Position numbers and translations under genes: made by a program. From positions 310,001-374,000 of the forward strand of contig CAVUIW010000022.1 in NCBI GenBank assembly GCA_963741525.1: a stretch of 64,000 nucleotides of DNA. Reading direction: 5' to 3'. A model generated the notes under the pieces. That model ran no database searches, was not told where the DNA came from, and worked only from the letters and a program-made list of their open reading frames with translations. Positions 1-11,087 of the stretch are shown in pieces (position 1 is the first letter of the stretch; every line of letters begins with the position of its first letter). This stretch comes from JANNSX01 sp963741525 (GTDB lineage Bacteria; Pseudomonadota; Alphaproteobacteria; Rhizobiales; Hyphomicrobiaceae).

Positions 1-732
1 GACATCGCCGCGATCGACGATGGCCGAGGCCCCAAAGATGAGGATCGGGTCGCAGCCTTTCGCCTTGAGCGCCCGGATCGCGCCTTCGATCGCCGCCGTT
101 TCGTGCGCGACCTCGATCGTCTGTTCAACGGTGCTCCCCGCCGAGACCACCCGATCCTCGATGACCCGGCGGCGCTTGACGAGAACGCTCGCCTTGGTGC
201 CAGCGACCCGCGTCAAGACGAGGCCTGCGCGATGCGGCCGGAAGCGCGCGAGTGAGACCAGAGGTTCGCCGGCGAGCAGCTTCTCGGCCCGCGTCACCAC
301 ATCGGCGGGCAAGGCGAAGGGAATGATCTTCACGGTGGCGGCCATGGCGCCATCGGCGACGCGGGCCTCGGGCGCGAGCGTGGCGACGGTCAGGCCCTCA
401 TCGAGCATGTTGAGCGCGATGAGCCGCTCGCGATCGACGACGAGGATGCCGGCCGCTTGCGCATAGAGGTTCACCCGGCCAGTTGCTGCGTCCGCGATGC
501 GAACGCTCTTTCCAGCGATGGCGCGGGCGATGCGCCGCGCAGCCTCGTCCTCGCCGATGTCGCCGGGGCCGAGCCTTGCGGCATAAACTTGCGCGATGCC
601 CGACGCCGCGATCTTGGCGATATCGGCCGCCGAGAGCTTGCGGCCCTTCTTCAAGACCTCGCCCGCGACGTTGACCGAGTGGCCCAGCGTTGCGCCCACT
701 GCCTCCTCGACTCCCACGAGGCCGAACCTCAC
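1..732 (-). CDS. Molybdopterin-binding domain protein, 5' part only (runs off left edge)
   Basis: Only the first 244 codons are in the window. The start is GTG at 732; its last bases overlap the stop of the XdhC-like gene (GTGA), so translation is probably coupled. The visible protein resembles the MoeA/CinA-type molybdopterin-binding family: LVGVEEAVGATLGHSV at the N-terminus, KKGRKLSAADI soon after, and GASAIVDRGDV just before the cut. In rhizobial relatives, as I recall, this protein continues into a MobA/MocA-like nucleotidyltransferase domain; that half is outside the window. Placement behind two XdhC-type genes supports a role in preparing molybdenum cofactor for xanthine-dehydrogenase or CO-dehydrogenase-type enzymes. 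The exact enzymatic step is inference. Confidence 0.75.
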   Translation of the reverse strand, partial: MRFGLVGVEEAVGATLGHSVNVAGEVLKKGRKLSAADIAKIAASGIAQVYAARLGPGDIGEDEAARRIARAIAGKSVRIADAATGRVNLYAQAAGILVVDRERLIALNMLDEGLTVATLAPEARVADGAMAATVKIIPFALPADVVTRAEKLLAGEPLVSLARFRPHRAGLVLTRVAGTKASVLVKRRRVIEDRVVSAGSTVEQTIEVAHETAAIEGAIRALKAKGCDPILIFGASAIVDRGDV

Positions 733-1421
733 GTGCGGCCCCCGCGCCCGCGCAGCACGGCCGTCACCTCGGCCAGGATCGAGAGCGCGATTTCGACCGG
801 GCCGACTGCGCCGATGTCGAGGCCGATGGGGGCGTGGATCTTCGCGAGCGCCGCGTCGTCGAAGCCTTCCGCCTGCATGCGCTCGATGCGCTTGGCATGC
901 GTGCGCGGGCTGCCGAGCGCGCCGATGTAGAAGGCATCGGACTTGAGCGCGAGCTTCAGCGCCGGATCGTCGATCTTGGGATCGTGCGTCAGCAGGATGA
1001 CCGCCGTGCGCCGGTCGAGGCCGAGCTTGCCCATCACCTCGTCCGGCCACTCCGCGATGAGCTTGACGCCCGCGAAACGCTCGGGCGTCGCGAAGGCGGT
1101 ACGGGGATCGATCACCGTCACGTCATAGCCGGCGCGTTCGGCCAGCGGGATCAGCGCTTGCGAGATGTGCACGGCGCCGATCATGATCATGCGGAGCGGC
1201 GGATTGAAGACGTTGACGAAAATTTCTCCCCTCTCCGTCTTCACGGTGCGGCTCTTGTCGGTGCGCAGCGCTTCACGCAACTCGGGCTCGAGCGCGCCCT
1301 CACGGCTGACATCCTCGGAGCGGATCAGGCGCGCCTCGCCGGTCGCCAAATCGCTCACCGTCAGCGCCGGGCGGCGGTGCTTGATGCAGTCCATCAGCTC
1401 GGCGAGAACCGCTTGGCGCAT
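729..1421 (-). CDS. XdhC family protein, Rossmann (C-terminal) half
   Basis: 230 aa. It carries the XdhC C-terminal nucleotide-binding domain: a glycine-rich MIMIGAVHISQAL motif near residue 79, then VTVIDPR and YIGALGSPRTHAKR. XdhC proteins bind sulfurated molybdenum cofactor and deliver it to xanthine-dehydrogenase-type enzymes in the cytoplasm. Here the usual single protein is split: this ORF has the Rossmann half and the gene immediately upstream (1428-1748) has the N-terminal half. It overlaps the downstream cofactor gene by 4 nt. No molybdoenzyme structural gene is visible in the window, so the client enzyme is unknown. Confidence 0.85.
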   Translation of the reverse strand: MRQAVLAELMDCIKHRRPALTVSDLATGEARLIRSEDVSREGALEPELREALRTDKSRTVKTERGEIFVNVFNPPLRMIMIGAVHISQALIPLAERAGYDVTVIDPRTAFATPERFAGVKLIAEWPDEVMGKLGLDRRTAVILLTHDPKIDDPALKLALKSDAFYIGALGSPRTHAKRIERMQAEGFDDAALAKIHAPIGLDIGAVGPVEIALSILAEVTAVLRGRGGRT

Positions 1422-1427
1422 CGGAGA

Positions 1428-1748
1428 TCAATCCACTCGCTCGACATGGACGCGGATCTTGCCACCGCAGGCGAGCCCGACGCGCCAGGCGGTCTCGTCC
1501 GCCACGCCGAACTCGAGTGTTCTCGGCTTGCCCGAGCCGATAACATCGATCGCCTCGGTGATAACAGCGCCTTCGACGCACCCGCCCGACACCGACCCCT
1601 CGAAGTTGCCTTCAGAGTCGATGACGAGCTGCGAGCCCACTGGTGTCGGCGCCGAGCCCCAGGTCTCGATGACTGTCGCGAGCGCCACCCGGCGGCCGGA
1701 GGCCACCCAGTCGAGTGCGGTCGGAAGGACGTTGTGGTCGGGGCGCAT
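1428..1748 (-). CDS. XdhC/CoxI family protein, N-terminal half
   Basis: 106 aa from the ATG at 1748, preceded by GGAGA about 9 nt upstream; the longer open frame to 1865 adds 39 residues with no family resemblance. Motifs of the XdhC_CoxI domain are clear: VIETWGSAPTPVGSQL and GSVSGGCVEGAV, followed by GLACGGKI. It is separated from the Rossmann-half gene by only 6 nt, so the two products probably act as a two-subunit XdhC. It is the first gene of a three-gene molybdenum-cofactor operon that continues past the left edge. Confidence 0.85.
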   Translation of the reverse strand: MRPDHNVLPTALDWVASGRRVALATVIETWGSAPTPVGSQLVIDSEGNFEGSVSGGCVEGAVITEAIDVIGSGKPRTLEFGVADETAWRVGLACGGKIRVHVERVD

Positions 1749-2265
1749 GGGCGGGTCTCCGGAAAATCGGTGAGGCCACGAGTATGCCTCAGTCACCACA
1801 GGATCGCCAATGACGACGAACCCAACTTCCGGGAGCCTAGCGCAGAATAGCAGAAGTAGCGTCACGCTCCAAGAAGATCAGATGGTTAACATTTGAAACA
1901 ATCGAATGTGGTTATCGCCGCGGGCCCGCACCAACTCGCCGCCCTCGGCGTTGAAACTGCCGCCGCCTGACGCTTGCAACACCCTCCCCGCTTGCGTCCC
2001 CGGCCGTTGCGTGGCCGGCTTCGCCGGACGCGCTGAGAGCCGGGGTCTTCACCCGGAACTGATGGGCGCCGTGTACACGACGGTGAGGGGTGATGATCCC
2101 GGATAGCCACGCCTATGCGCGGCTTCCGGGAAAGCAAGTGGAGGGGGATGCGCCCGACCGCGCGCCGCCGGCCTTGGCGTTGTGCGTGTCCGGGCTGAGC
2201 GAGGGCAGGTAGGACTTCTGTGTTCGCAGCGGCTGGGCATCAGTCCTGCCAACAGGTGCTGGCCA
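1749..2265. other. Intergenic stretch with no supported gene
   Basis: About 500 bases between the xdhC operon head and the end of pntB. Open frames here lack ribosome-binding sites and family resemblance. One reverse frame (1886-2137) reads like translations of rhizobial intergenic repeats that I recall as spurious hypothetical proteins. The stretch must contain the promoter of the leftward xdhC operon and probably the 3' end signal of the pnt operon, but I cannot pick out either. Confidence 0.5.
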
Positions 2266-3676
2266 CTAATGCGCCAACGCCTTCGCGATCTCTTCCGTCA
2301 TCTTCTTGGCATCGCCCAGCACCATGACGGTGTTGTCGCGGTAGAAGACCGGGTTGTCGATGCCGGCATAGCCCGAGGCGAGGCTGCGCTTGTTGAAGAG
2401 CACGGTGCCGGCCTTCCAGACCTGCAGCACCGGCATACCGTAGATCGGCGAGGTTTTGTCGTCCTCGGCCGCCGGATTGACGACGTCGTTGGCGCCGATG
2501 ACGTAGACGGCATCCGTCTGGCTGAACTCGGAGTTGATGTCCTCGAGTTCGAAGACCTCGTCATAGGGAACGTTCGCCTCGGCCAACAGCACGTTCATGT
2601 GGCCGGGCATGCGGCCGGCCACCGGATGAATCGCGTACTTCACCTCGACGCCCGCTTTCTTGAGGCCGTCCGCCATCTCGCGCAGCGCATGCTGGGCCTG
2701 CGCCACCGCCATGCCGTATCCCGGCACGATGATGACGCGGGAGGAGTTCTTCAGGATGTAGGCCGCATCGTCGGCGGCGCCGAGCTTCACCGGCTTCTGC
2801 TCTCCCGCCGGGCCTGCTGGGCCTGCCGTCTCGCCGCCGAAGCCGCCGGCGATCACCGACAGGAAGGCGCGGTTCATGCCCTTGCACATGATGTAGGAGA
2901 GGATCGCGCCCGACGAGCCGACGAGTGCGCCCGTGATGATGAGCGCGATGTTGCCGAGCGTGAAACCGATGCCGGCGGCCGCCCAGCCCGAATAGGAGTT
3001 TAGCATCGACACGACCACCGGCATGTCGGCGCCGCCGATCGGAATGATGAGGAGAATGCCGAAGGCGAGCGAGGCGAGCACGATCAACCAGAACAGCCAG
3101 GCCGAGCCGCCCGACCGGCAGAACCAATAGACGAGCAGGATGATGAAGAGGCCGAGGGCCAGATTGATGAGGTGGCGCGCGGGAAGCAGGATGGGCTTCC
3201 CCGACATGCGGCCGGAGAGCTTGGCGAAGGCGATGACGGAGTCCGGTGAAGGTCACGGCGCCGATGCCGACGCCGAGCGCCATCTCGATCAGCGAGGCCG
3301 TCTTGATGCCATCGAGCCCGTTGATGCCGAAGGCGTCGGGCGCATAGAGCGCGCCGGCCGCGACGAACACGGCGGCGAGGCCGACGAGCGAATGAAACGC
3401 CGCGACCAGCTCCGGCATCATGGTCATCGGGATGGTGCGCGCGGTGTAGCCGCCGATGACGCCGCCGATGCCGATGCCGGCGATGATGAGGATCCAGGTG
3501 AGCACGCTGTCGGGGGCGCCGATGAGCGTCAGCGTCGTGCCGATGGCGAGCGCCATGCCGATCATGCCGAACGTGTTGCCCTGCCGCGACGTCGCCGGGC
3601 TCGACAGGCCGCGGAGCGCCAGGATGAACAGCACGCCCGAGGCGAGGTAGATCAGAGCGGCGAGATTGGCGGACAT
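2266..3676 (-). CDS. pntB: NAD(P) transhydrogenase subunit beta, one-base frameshift
   Basis: Membrane subunit and NADP(H)-binding domain III of the proton-translocating transhydrogenase, which uses the proton gradient to make NADPH from NADH. The N-terminal part (MSANLAALIYLASGVLF onward) has the usual run of membrane helices; the C-terminal part has the NADP-binding signature VIIVPGYGMAVAQAQHA and VIGANDVVNPAA. Near 3240 the reading frame jumps between GAVTFTG and the next conserved stretch SVIAFAKLSG. Deleting one base restores a 469-residue protein, the normal length, so I read this as one gene with a single-base insertion, probably a sequencing error. It is the last gene of the pnt operon, after the DUF2798 gene. 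Confidence 0.92.
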
Positions 3677-3697
3677 CGGTGAGATCTCTCGATGGCT

Positions 3698-3950
3698 TCA
3701 GGCGCTCGGCTTGGACGGCGTGGCGACGAGATAGGCGACTATTCTGCGAACGAGCGGTGCAACAACGAGGACGATCGGGAAAGGCAACGGCCCACGAGGA
3801 CAGCCAGGACATCATCCAGGCGTGAACCGTGCCCGTTGCAAAGCCGAGCACTCGAAGCGTGGCTATCCCGGAGACGATGAACGACATGAACGCAGACAAC
3901 AGGAACCCGAACACGTAAGGCGCGCTGGCCGATGGCAAGCTGCCGCGCAT
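3698..3950 (-). CDS. DUF2798 small membrane protein, one-base frameshift
   Basis: Starts MRGSLPSASAPYVFGFLL with two predicted helices: VFGFLLSAFMSFIVSGIATL, then a second around WLSSWAVAF that continues, after correction, as VLVVAPLVRRIVAYLV. This matches the two-helix DUF2798 family. The frame breaks in a CCC run near 3778; removing one base gives 83 codons ending in a clean TGA at 3698. Its ATG shares one base with the pntAB stop (TGATG), so it is translationally coupled and lies between pntAB and pntB. Function unknown; its position suggests an accessory role with the transhydrogenase, but that is inference. Confidence 0.75.
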
Positions 3951-4324
3951 CACTTCTCTTTCTTCTTGTACATCGCCAGCATCCGCTGGGTGACCAGGAA
4001 GCCGCCGAAGATGTTGACCGAGGCCATCACCAGCGCGAGGAAGCCGAAGATCTTGGCGAGGATGGAGCCCGACGCCGCGAGGCTGACGCCGACCGCAAGC
4101 AGCGCGCCGACCACGATCACCGAGGAGATCGCGTTGGTGACGCTCATCAGCGGCGTGTGCAGCGCCGGCGTCACGCTCCACACCACGAAATAGCCGACGA
4201 AAATCGCGATGACGAAGACCATCAGCTGGTAGATGAAGGGATCGACGGCGTTGCGCGCCTTCGGCCGCGAAGGCCGGACCCGCCGCAAGCGCAACATGCC
4301 AGCCGCGCCGGAAACGATCCTCAT
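3950..4324 (-). CDS. pntAB: NAD(P) transhydrogenase alpha subunit, membrane part
   Basis: 124 aa from ATG 4324, 13 nt behind the pntAA stop. It carries the domain II helices of the alpha subunit: DPFIYQLMVFVIAIFVGYFV, then VTNAISSVIVVGAL and KIFGFLALVMASVNIFGGF, ending in a basic MYKKKEK tail. In alphaproteobacteria the alpha subunit is commonly split into a soluble NAD-binding polypeptide (pntAA) and this membrane polypeptide. The ATG at 4387 would overlap pntAA and adds a non-conserved basic leader, so I preferred 4324. Confidence 0.9.
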   Translation of the reverse strand: MRIVSGAAGMLRLRRVRPSRPKARNAVDPFIYQLMVFVIAIFVGYFVVWSVTPALHTPLMSVTNAISSVIVVGALLAVGVSLAASGSILAKIFGFLALVMASVNIFGGFLVTQRMLAMYKKKEK

Positions 4325-4337
4325 GCTGGGGCCGAAT

Positions 4338-5485
4338 TCACGCGCCGCCCTCCTTGGGTTGCAGCGACGGATGCACGATCTTGCCATCCCTGGCGACGAG
4401 CGTGCCTTTGACGATCTCGTCCTCCCAGTCGATCTTCATCGCCTGCCCGCCCTTCTCGATCAGCGGATCGAGGAAGTTGAGCAGGTTCTTGGCGTAGAGG
4501 CTCGAGGCGTTGACGGGAACCGTGCCCGGTAGATTGAGCGGGCCGACGATGCGGACGCCGCTCGTCTCGACCGTCTCGCCGGCCTTCGTCAGCTCGCAAT
4601 TGCCGCCGCGCTCGGCGGCGAGATCGATGATGATGGCGCCGGGCTTCATCGAGCGCACCATGTCGGCGGTGATGAGACGGGGCGCCGGCCGGCCCGGGAT
4701 CAGCGCCGTCGTGATGACGATGTCCTGGCTCTTGATGTGATTGGCGACGAGCTCGTCCTGTTTGGCCTGATAGTCCTCCGACATCGGCTTGGCGTAGCCC
4801 GCCGCCGTCTGCGCCTGCTTGAACTCCTCGTCCTCGACCGCGATGAACTTGGCGCCGAGCGACGCGACCTGCTCCTTGGTGGCGGGGCGCACGTCCGTCG
4901 CCGAGACGATGGCGCCCATCCGCCGGGCGGTGGCGATCGCCTGCAGGCCCGCGACGCCGACGCCCATGATGAAGACCTTGGCCGCCGGCACCGTGCCCGC
5001 CGCCGTCATCATCATCGGCATGGCCATGCTCGAACATCGAGGCCGCATCGACGACGGCCTTGTAGCCGGCGAGGTTGGCCTGGCTCGACAGCACGTCCAT
5101 CGATTGCGCGCGCGAGATGCGCGGCATCAGCTCCATCGAGAAGACGGTCAGAACCTGCCGAGGCCATCGCCTCGAGCCCGGCGCGATCGCCATAGGGCTC
5201 GACCATGGCGGCGACGATGGCGCCGGTCTTGAGCTTGCCTGCCTCCTCGGCACTCGGGCGTCGGACTTTCAGTAGGATGTCGGCAGCCGACAGAGCCTCG
5301 GCGGCAGTTCCGACGATCTCGGCCCCAGCCTGTTTCAGCACCTCGTCGGAGAACCTCGAGCCGAGCCCTGCTCCGCTCTCCACCACCACCCGGCAGCCCT
5401 TGCCGGCGAACTTCTTCACCGTCTCCGGCGACAGGGCCGTGCGCGGCTCTCCGGCCGTTTCACGAACGGTCGCGATCGTGACCAT
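4338..5485 (-). CDS. pntAA: NAD(P) transhydrogenase alpha subunit, NAD-binding part, two frameshifts
   Basis: Soluble NAD(H)-binding domain I of the transhydrogenase. It opens MVTIATVRETAGEPRTALS, continues with SGAGLGSRFSDEVL, then MELMPRISRAQSMDVLSSQ and NLAGYKAVVDAA, and the Rossmann motif VFIMGVGVAGLQAIATARR. These pieces lie in three successive frames: one extra base near 5160 and one near 5030. With both removed the ORF is 381 residues, the expected size. Both changes are insertions, as in most broken genes of this window. First pnt gene, downstream of the small oxidase subunit gene. Confidence 0.92.
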
Positions 5486-5524
5486 GGTTGAAGGCTCCGG
5501 TGTCGGGCAGGCAGGCGGGTGAAG

Positions 5525-5594
5525 CTAGAGTGCTTTACGGCAAGGTGCGAAGCGGTTTTCCGATGTGAAGCACGGAAAACCAGGGATCTAGGGT
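5525..5594. repeat. Rhizobial-type intergenic hairpin in the pnt leader
   Basis: Contains a 9-bp perfect stem, GGTTTTCCG (5554-5562) and CGGAAAACC (5573-5581), inside a GAAGCGG...GAAGCACG context that recurs near 49266, upstream of gshA. Lies in the transcribed spacer between the aa3 subunit IV gene and pntAA. Confidence 0.5.
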
Positions 5595-5627
5595 GTTGGA
5601 TTGATTGAGATCAACCACGCAAACGTC

Positions 5628-5771
5628 CTAGACGAGGAAGATCACCATCAGGATGAGCAGGATGACGAGCAGGCCACCCAAGATCTGTGAGCCGCGCAGG
5701 AACCCGGCATAGGTATCGTTGTGGGCCCGATAGTCCATCGCCGGATGCCCCTTGGATGTGTCGATGCTCAT
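5628..5771 (-). CDS. aa3-type cytochrome c oxidase subunit IV
   Basis: 47 aa. The family hallmark GHPAMDYRAHNDTYAGFL is followed by one C-terminal helix rich in Leu, Ile and Val. This is the single-helix fourth subunit found in aa3 oxidases of alphaproteobacteria. Start at ATG 5771 gives the normal family length; the longer frame to 5894 adds 41 unrelated residues. It sits at the head of the pnt operon, 34 kb from the main cox genes, an arrangement I recall from other Hyphomicrobiales. It is divergent from katG, so 5772-5960 should hold both promoters. Confidence 0.88.
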   Translation of the reverse strand: MSIDTSKGHPAMDYRAHNDTYAGFLRGSQILGGLLVILLILMVIFLV

Positions 5772-5960
5772 TCCTCGTCTCCTCGAATCGGTCTTGGCAA
5801 GCAATCCCCTGTCTGGCTTGCGGATGTAGACAATTCCGCCGGGCGCGGCAATCGGGCAGCCAGTCACGGGGGCGGCAACGCGCTCACTTTCCAAGCCCCA
5901 GGCCGGGCGCTAGAAGAAGCCTGACCCGGCCTCCACCCTCAAAAGACGATTGGTGACAAC

Positions 5961-8139
<2,179 letters not shown>

Positions 8140-8160
8140 CGGCCGGTCGATTCAACGCCA

Positions 8161-8208
8161 AAATGAAGGGCGGCGGCCAGCCGGCGGACCGCCCTTCGTC
8201 ATTTGTTA
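8161..8208 (+). terminator. Rho-independent-type terminator after katG
   Basis: Imperfect inverted repeat AAATGAAGGGCGG / CCGCCCTTCGTCATTT, loop about 14 nt, closing into a short T-rich stretch (TTTGTTAGTG), 21 nt after the katG stop. Confidence 0.7.
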
Positions 8209-8411
8209 GTGTAAATCCACACCTCACCATGACAGTTGCGCGGTTTTGACGCAATCTCCTGTCATCCGATTCAACCCAGGGTGCGTATAGATATTGCCCC
8301 AGAGGGTGACGGTCATTGCGAGACGCAGTGGCCCTCGCGCGCGACACGACCGCCGCGCACTTGCCAATCCGTGGCGCCCTCCAACATCAACGAAAGAACG
8401 CTCACCTGACC

Positions 8412-10169
8412 ATGACTTTTTCCGAGCTGGGCCTCAGCGCCAAAGTGCTCGCGGCCATCGAGGCCTCCGGCTACACCACGCCCACCCCCATCCAGGCCAA
8501 GGCGATCCCGATCGCGGTCACCGGCCGCGATGTCCTCGGCATCGCCCAGACCGGCACGGGCAAGACCGCGGCCTTCGTGCTGCCGATGCTGACGCGGCTC
8601 GAGACCGGCCGGGCGCGCGCCCGCATGCCGCGCTCGCTGATCCTGGCGCCGACCCGCGAGCTCGCCGCCCAGGTCGCGGAAAGCTTCGAAAGCTACGGGG
8701 TCAACCACAAGCTGAACCTGGCGCTGCTGATCGGTGGCGTCTCCTTCGACGACCAGAACAAGAAGCTCGACCGCGGCGTCGATGTGCTGATCGCCACGCC
8801 CGGCCGGCTGCTCGATCATTTCCAGCGCGGCCGCCTGCTGATGACGGGCGTCGAGATACTCGTCATCGACGAGGCGGATCGCATGCTCGACATGGGATTC
8901 ATTCCCGACATCGAGAAAATCTGCTCGCTCTTGCCGCCCCGGCGCCAAACCCTGTTCTTCTCGGCCACCATGCCGCCGGAGATCCAGCGGCTCGTCGCGC
9001 GCTTTCTCAATTCCCCGGAGCGCGTCGAGGTGGCCCCGCAATCGACGGCGGCCTCGACCATCACCCAGCGCTTCCAGTTCGCCTCGCCGGACCCTAAGCT
9101 GAAGCGCGAGGCGCTGCGCCAGTGGATCCGGTCCGAGCCGGTCAAGAATGCCATCATCTTCTGCAATCGCAAACGCGACGTCGACATCGTCTACAAGTCG
9201 CTGTCGAAGCACGGCTTCAATGTCGGTTGCCTGCATGGCGACATGGACCAGCATCACCGCACGGCGACGCTCGAATCCTTCCGCAATGGCGAGCTGATGC
9301 TGCTGGCTGCCAGCGATGTCGCGGCCCGCGGCCTCGACATTCCCGAGGTGAGCCACGTCTTCAACTACGACACGCCCATCGTGGCCGAGGATTACGTCCA
9401 CCGCATCGGCCGCACGGGCCGCGCCGGCCGGGAGGGCTACTCGGCGACGCTGGTCACCGACGACGACATGCGCACGCTCCGCGAGATCGAGAAGATGCTG
9501 AAGGCGGAGGTCGAATGGGTCGGCACGCCGCCGCCCGAGGATGCGGGCACAAAGGCCGGCAAGAGAAAACGCATGGCCGAGGCCGGCACCGGGCGCGACG
9601 ATCGCCGTGGCGGAGCGAGGCCCGATGGGCGTCGCGGCGGACGCGGTGAGCGTGGCGGCCGCGGCGAGGGCCGTGGACCCAGGCGCGAGGAGCGCCGGGA
9701 CGAGTTTGCGGCAAGTCCGGCGATCCTCGCGGATCCACAACCCGCCGCCGAATTGCCGCCCGAGATGCCCCAGCCGCTCGCCGAGGTACAGCCCGTGGTC
9801 GAGGCATGGCCCGCTGCCGAGGCCGAGCTTCAGCGCCCGGAAGCGCCGCGTCGCGAGCGATCTGAGCGCCGCCCAAGCCGCCCGCGCGGCGACCGTCCCC
9901 GCCGTGGCGAGCGCCAGGGTGCCGAGGGCGAAGGCAACCGGCCGCCTCGTGAGGCCGCGCCAGAAGGCGCGGAGCGCGAGGGCCGGCGTGAGCGCACCCG
10001 CGAGCGCGGCCCAGAGGATCGGCCCCGCGACGATCGCCGCGGCCGCCCCGCGAAGGAGTCCCACTCACCCGAGCCGCAGCGCGACCGCGTCGTCGGCATG
10101 GGCGATCACGTGCCCGCCTTCATGCGCCGCACGCCGCGCGGCGGCGGCACGCCGGGGCAGGAAGGGTAG
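8412..10169 (+). CDS. DEAD-box ATP-dependent RNA helicase with long basic tail
   Basis: 585 aa from ATG 8412 (MTFSELGLSAKVL); the open frame upstream is unrelated. All helicase motifs are present: TPIQ in the Q motif, AQTGTGKT (45-52), PTRELA, TPGR, DEAD (153-156), SAT (184-186), ARGLDIP, HRIGRTGR (330-337). The core resembles the RhlE group. From about residue 385 the tail is low complexity: first Arg/Gly-rich (RRGG and RGG repeats), then a Pro/Ala/Glu segment, then Arg/Glu/Pro-rich to the end. Such tails typically bind RNA without specificity. Probable role: RNA remodelling in ribosome assembly or cold adaptation. Convergent with the next gene, stops 3 nt apart. Confidence 0.93.
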   Translation: MTFSELGLSAKVLAAIEASGYTTPTPIQAKAIPIAVTGRDVLGIAQTGTGKTAAFVLPMLTRLETGRARARMPRSLILAPTRELAAQVAESFESYGVNHKLNLALLIGGVSFDDQNKKLDRGVDVLIATPGRLLDHFQRGRLLMTGVEILVIDEADRMLDMGFIPDIEKICSLLPPRRQTLFFSATMPPEIQRLVARFLNSPERVEVAPQSTAASTITQRFQFASPDPKLKREALRQWIRSEPVKNAIIFCNRKRDVDIVYKSLSKHGFNVGCLHGDMDQHHRTATLESFRNGELMLLAASDVAARGLDIPEVSHVFNYDTPIVAEDYVHRIGRTGRAGREGYSATLVTDDDMRTLREIEKMLKAEVEWVGTPPPEDAGTKAGKRKRMAEAGTGRDDRRGGARPDGRRGGRGERGGRGEGRGPRREERRDEFAASPAILADPQPAAELPPEMPQPLAEVQPVVEAWPAAEAELQRPEAPRRERSERRPSRPRGDRPRRGERQGAEGEGNRPPREAAPEGAEREGRRERTRERGPEDRPRDDRRGRPAKESHSPEPQRDRVVGMGDHVPAFMRRTPRGGGTPGQEG

Positions 10170-10172
10170 AAC

Positions 10173-11085
10173 CTACCCCGCCCGCGCCGCGATGAAGACG
10201 CCCGCCAGCACCAACACCGCCGCGATGGCGAGTGGCAGCGTGAGCTGCTCGCCCAAGAGTACGGCGGCGAGCAGCAAGCCCGAAATCGGCTGCAGGAACT
10301 GCATCAGGCCGACGCGGGCGATGCCGCCTTGGCCGAGCGCCCAGTACCACAGGATGTAGCCGACGATGGTGACGGCGACGGCGAGGTAGAGGACACCGGC
10401 CCAGGCATCAGCCGGCGCGGCTTCGAGCCCGAGGCCCATGAGCCAGGGAACGGCCGGCAACAGCAGGATGGCGCTGCCCGCCGCGCCCCAGAAGGTCGTC
10501 GCCGTCGCCGGATAGCCCATGCTGCTTCAGGCGGCCGCCCGCCACATAGCCCATGGCCGCGAACAGCGTCGAGGCGACGACGAGGAGATCGCCGCCGAGC
10601 GTCGCGACCGATGCGCCGCGGTCGCGGCGGCCGGTTCGCGCCAGAGGATCAGCAGCACCTCGCCGGCGAGCGCGATGGCGCAACCGATCCACCAGAGCGG
10701 CGCGGGCAGCCGGCGCTCGAGCGCATGCGCATAGGCGCCCGTCAGCACCGGCATGGCTGGCGAGGATGATCGAGGCGTGATTGGCGGTGGTCGCCGCCAT
10801 GCCGAGCGTGAAGAGCATCGGAAAGGCGATGAAGCCGCCGATGCCCGAGAGCGCGAGCGTGCCGCGCTGGCCCGGCGTCGACGGCAGCGGCAGGCGCATG
10901 ACCAGCGCAATGACGAGCGCGGCCAAGCCGCCGATGAGGGTTCTGAGGATCGCCACGGCCACCGGCGGCATGCCTGTCACCGCGACCTTGGTCGCGACCG
11001 GCGAGGCGCCCCAGAGCACGACCGCGAGAAATGCTGCCGCCAGCACGGGAAACGTGAGCTTCGTCTCGACCGAAGCGCCGGCCAT
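10173..11085 (-). pseudogene. EamA/DMT-family permease, three frameshifts
   Basis: Ten-helix drug/metabolite transporter with two EamA repeats: VLWGASPVATKVAV and GFIAFPMLFTLGMAATTANHA in the first, GYILWYWALGQGGIARVGLMQF and LLLAAVLLGEQLTL in the second. The frame changes near 10755 (one extra base), near 10609 (one missing) and near 10521 (one extra); corrected length is 303 residues, normal for the family. Three lesions could mean a decayed gene, but the same indels occur in essential-type genes nearby, so error is equally likely. Its ATG is 2 nt behind the stop of the sugar permease gene, so it may be cotranscribed. Substrate unknown. Confidence 0.8.
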
Positions 11086-11087
11086 CC

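Noticed and set aside
1886..2137. Reverse-strand ORF of 83 codons
   Set aside because: No ribosome-binding site; its translation looks like the read-out of an intergenic repeat rather than a protein family.
3230..3250. Programmed ribosomal frameshift in pntB and other genes
   Set aside because: No slippery heptamers or consistent direction tied to structure; the same kind of one-base lesion hits unrelated genes, favouring error.
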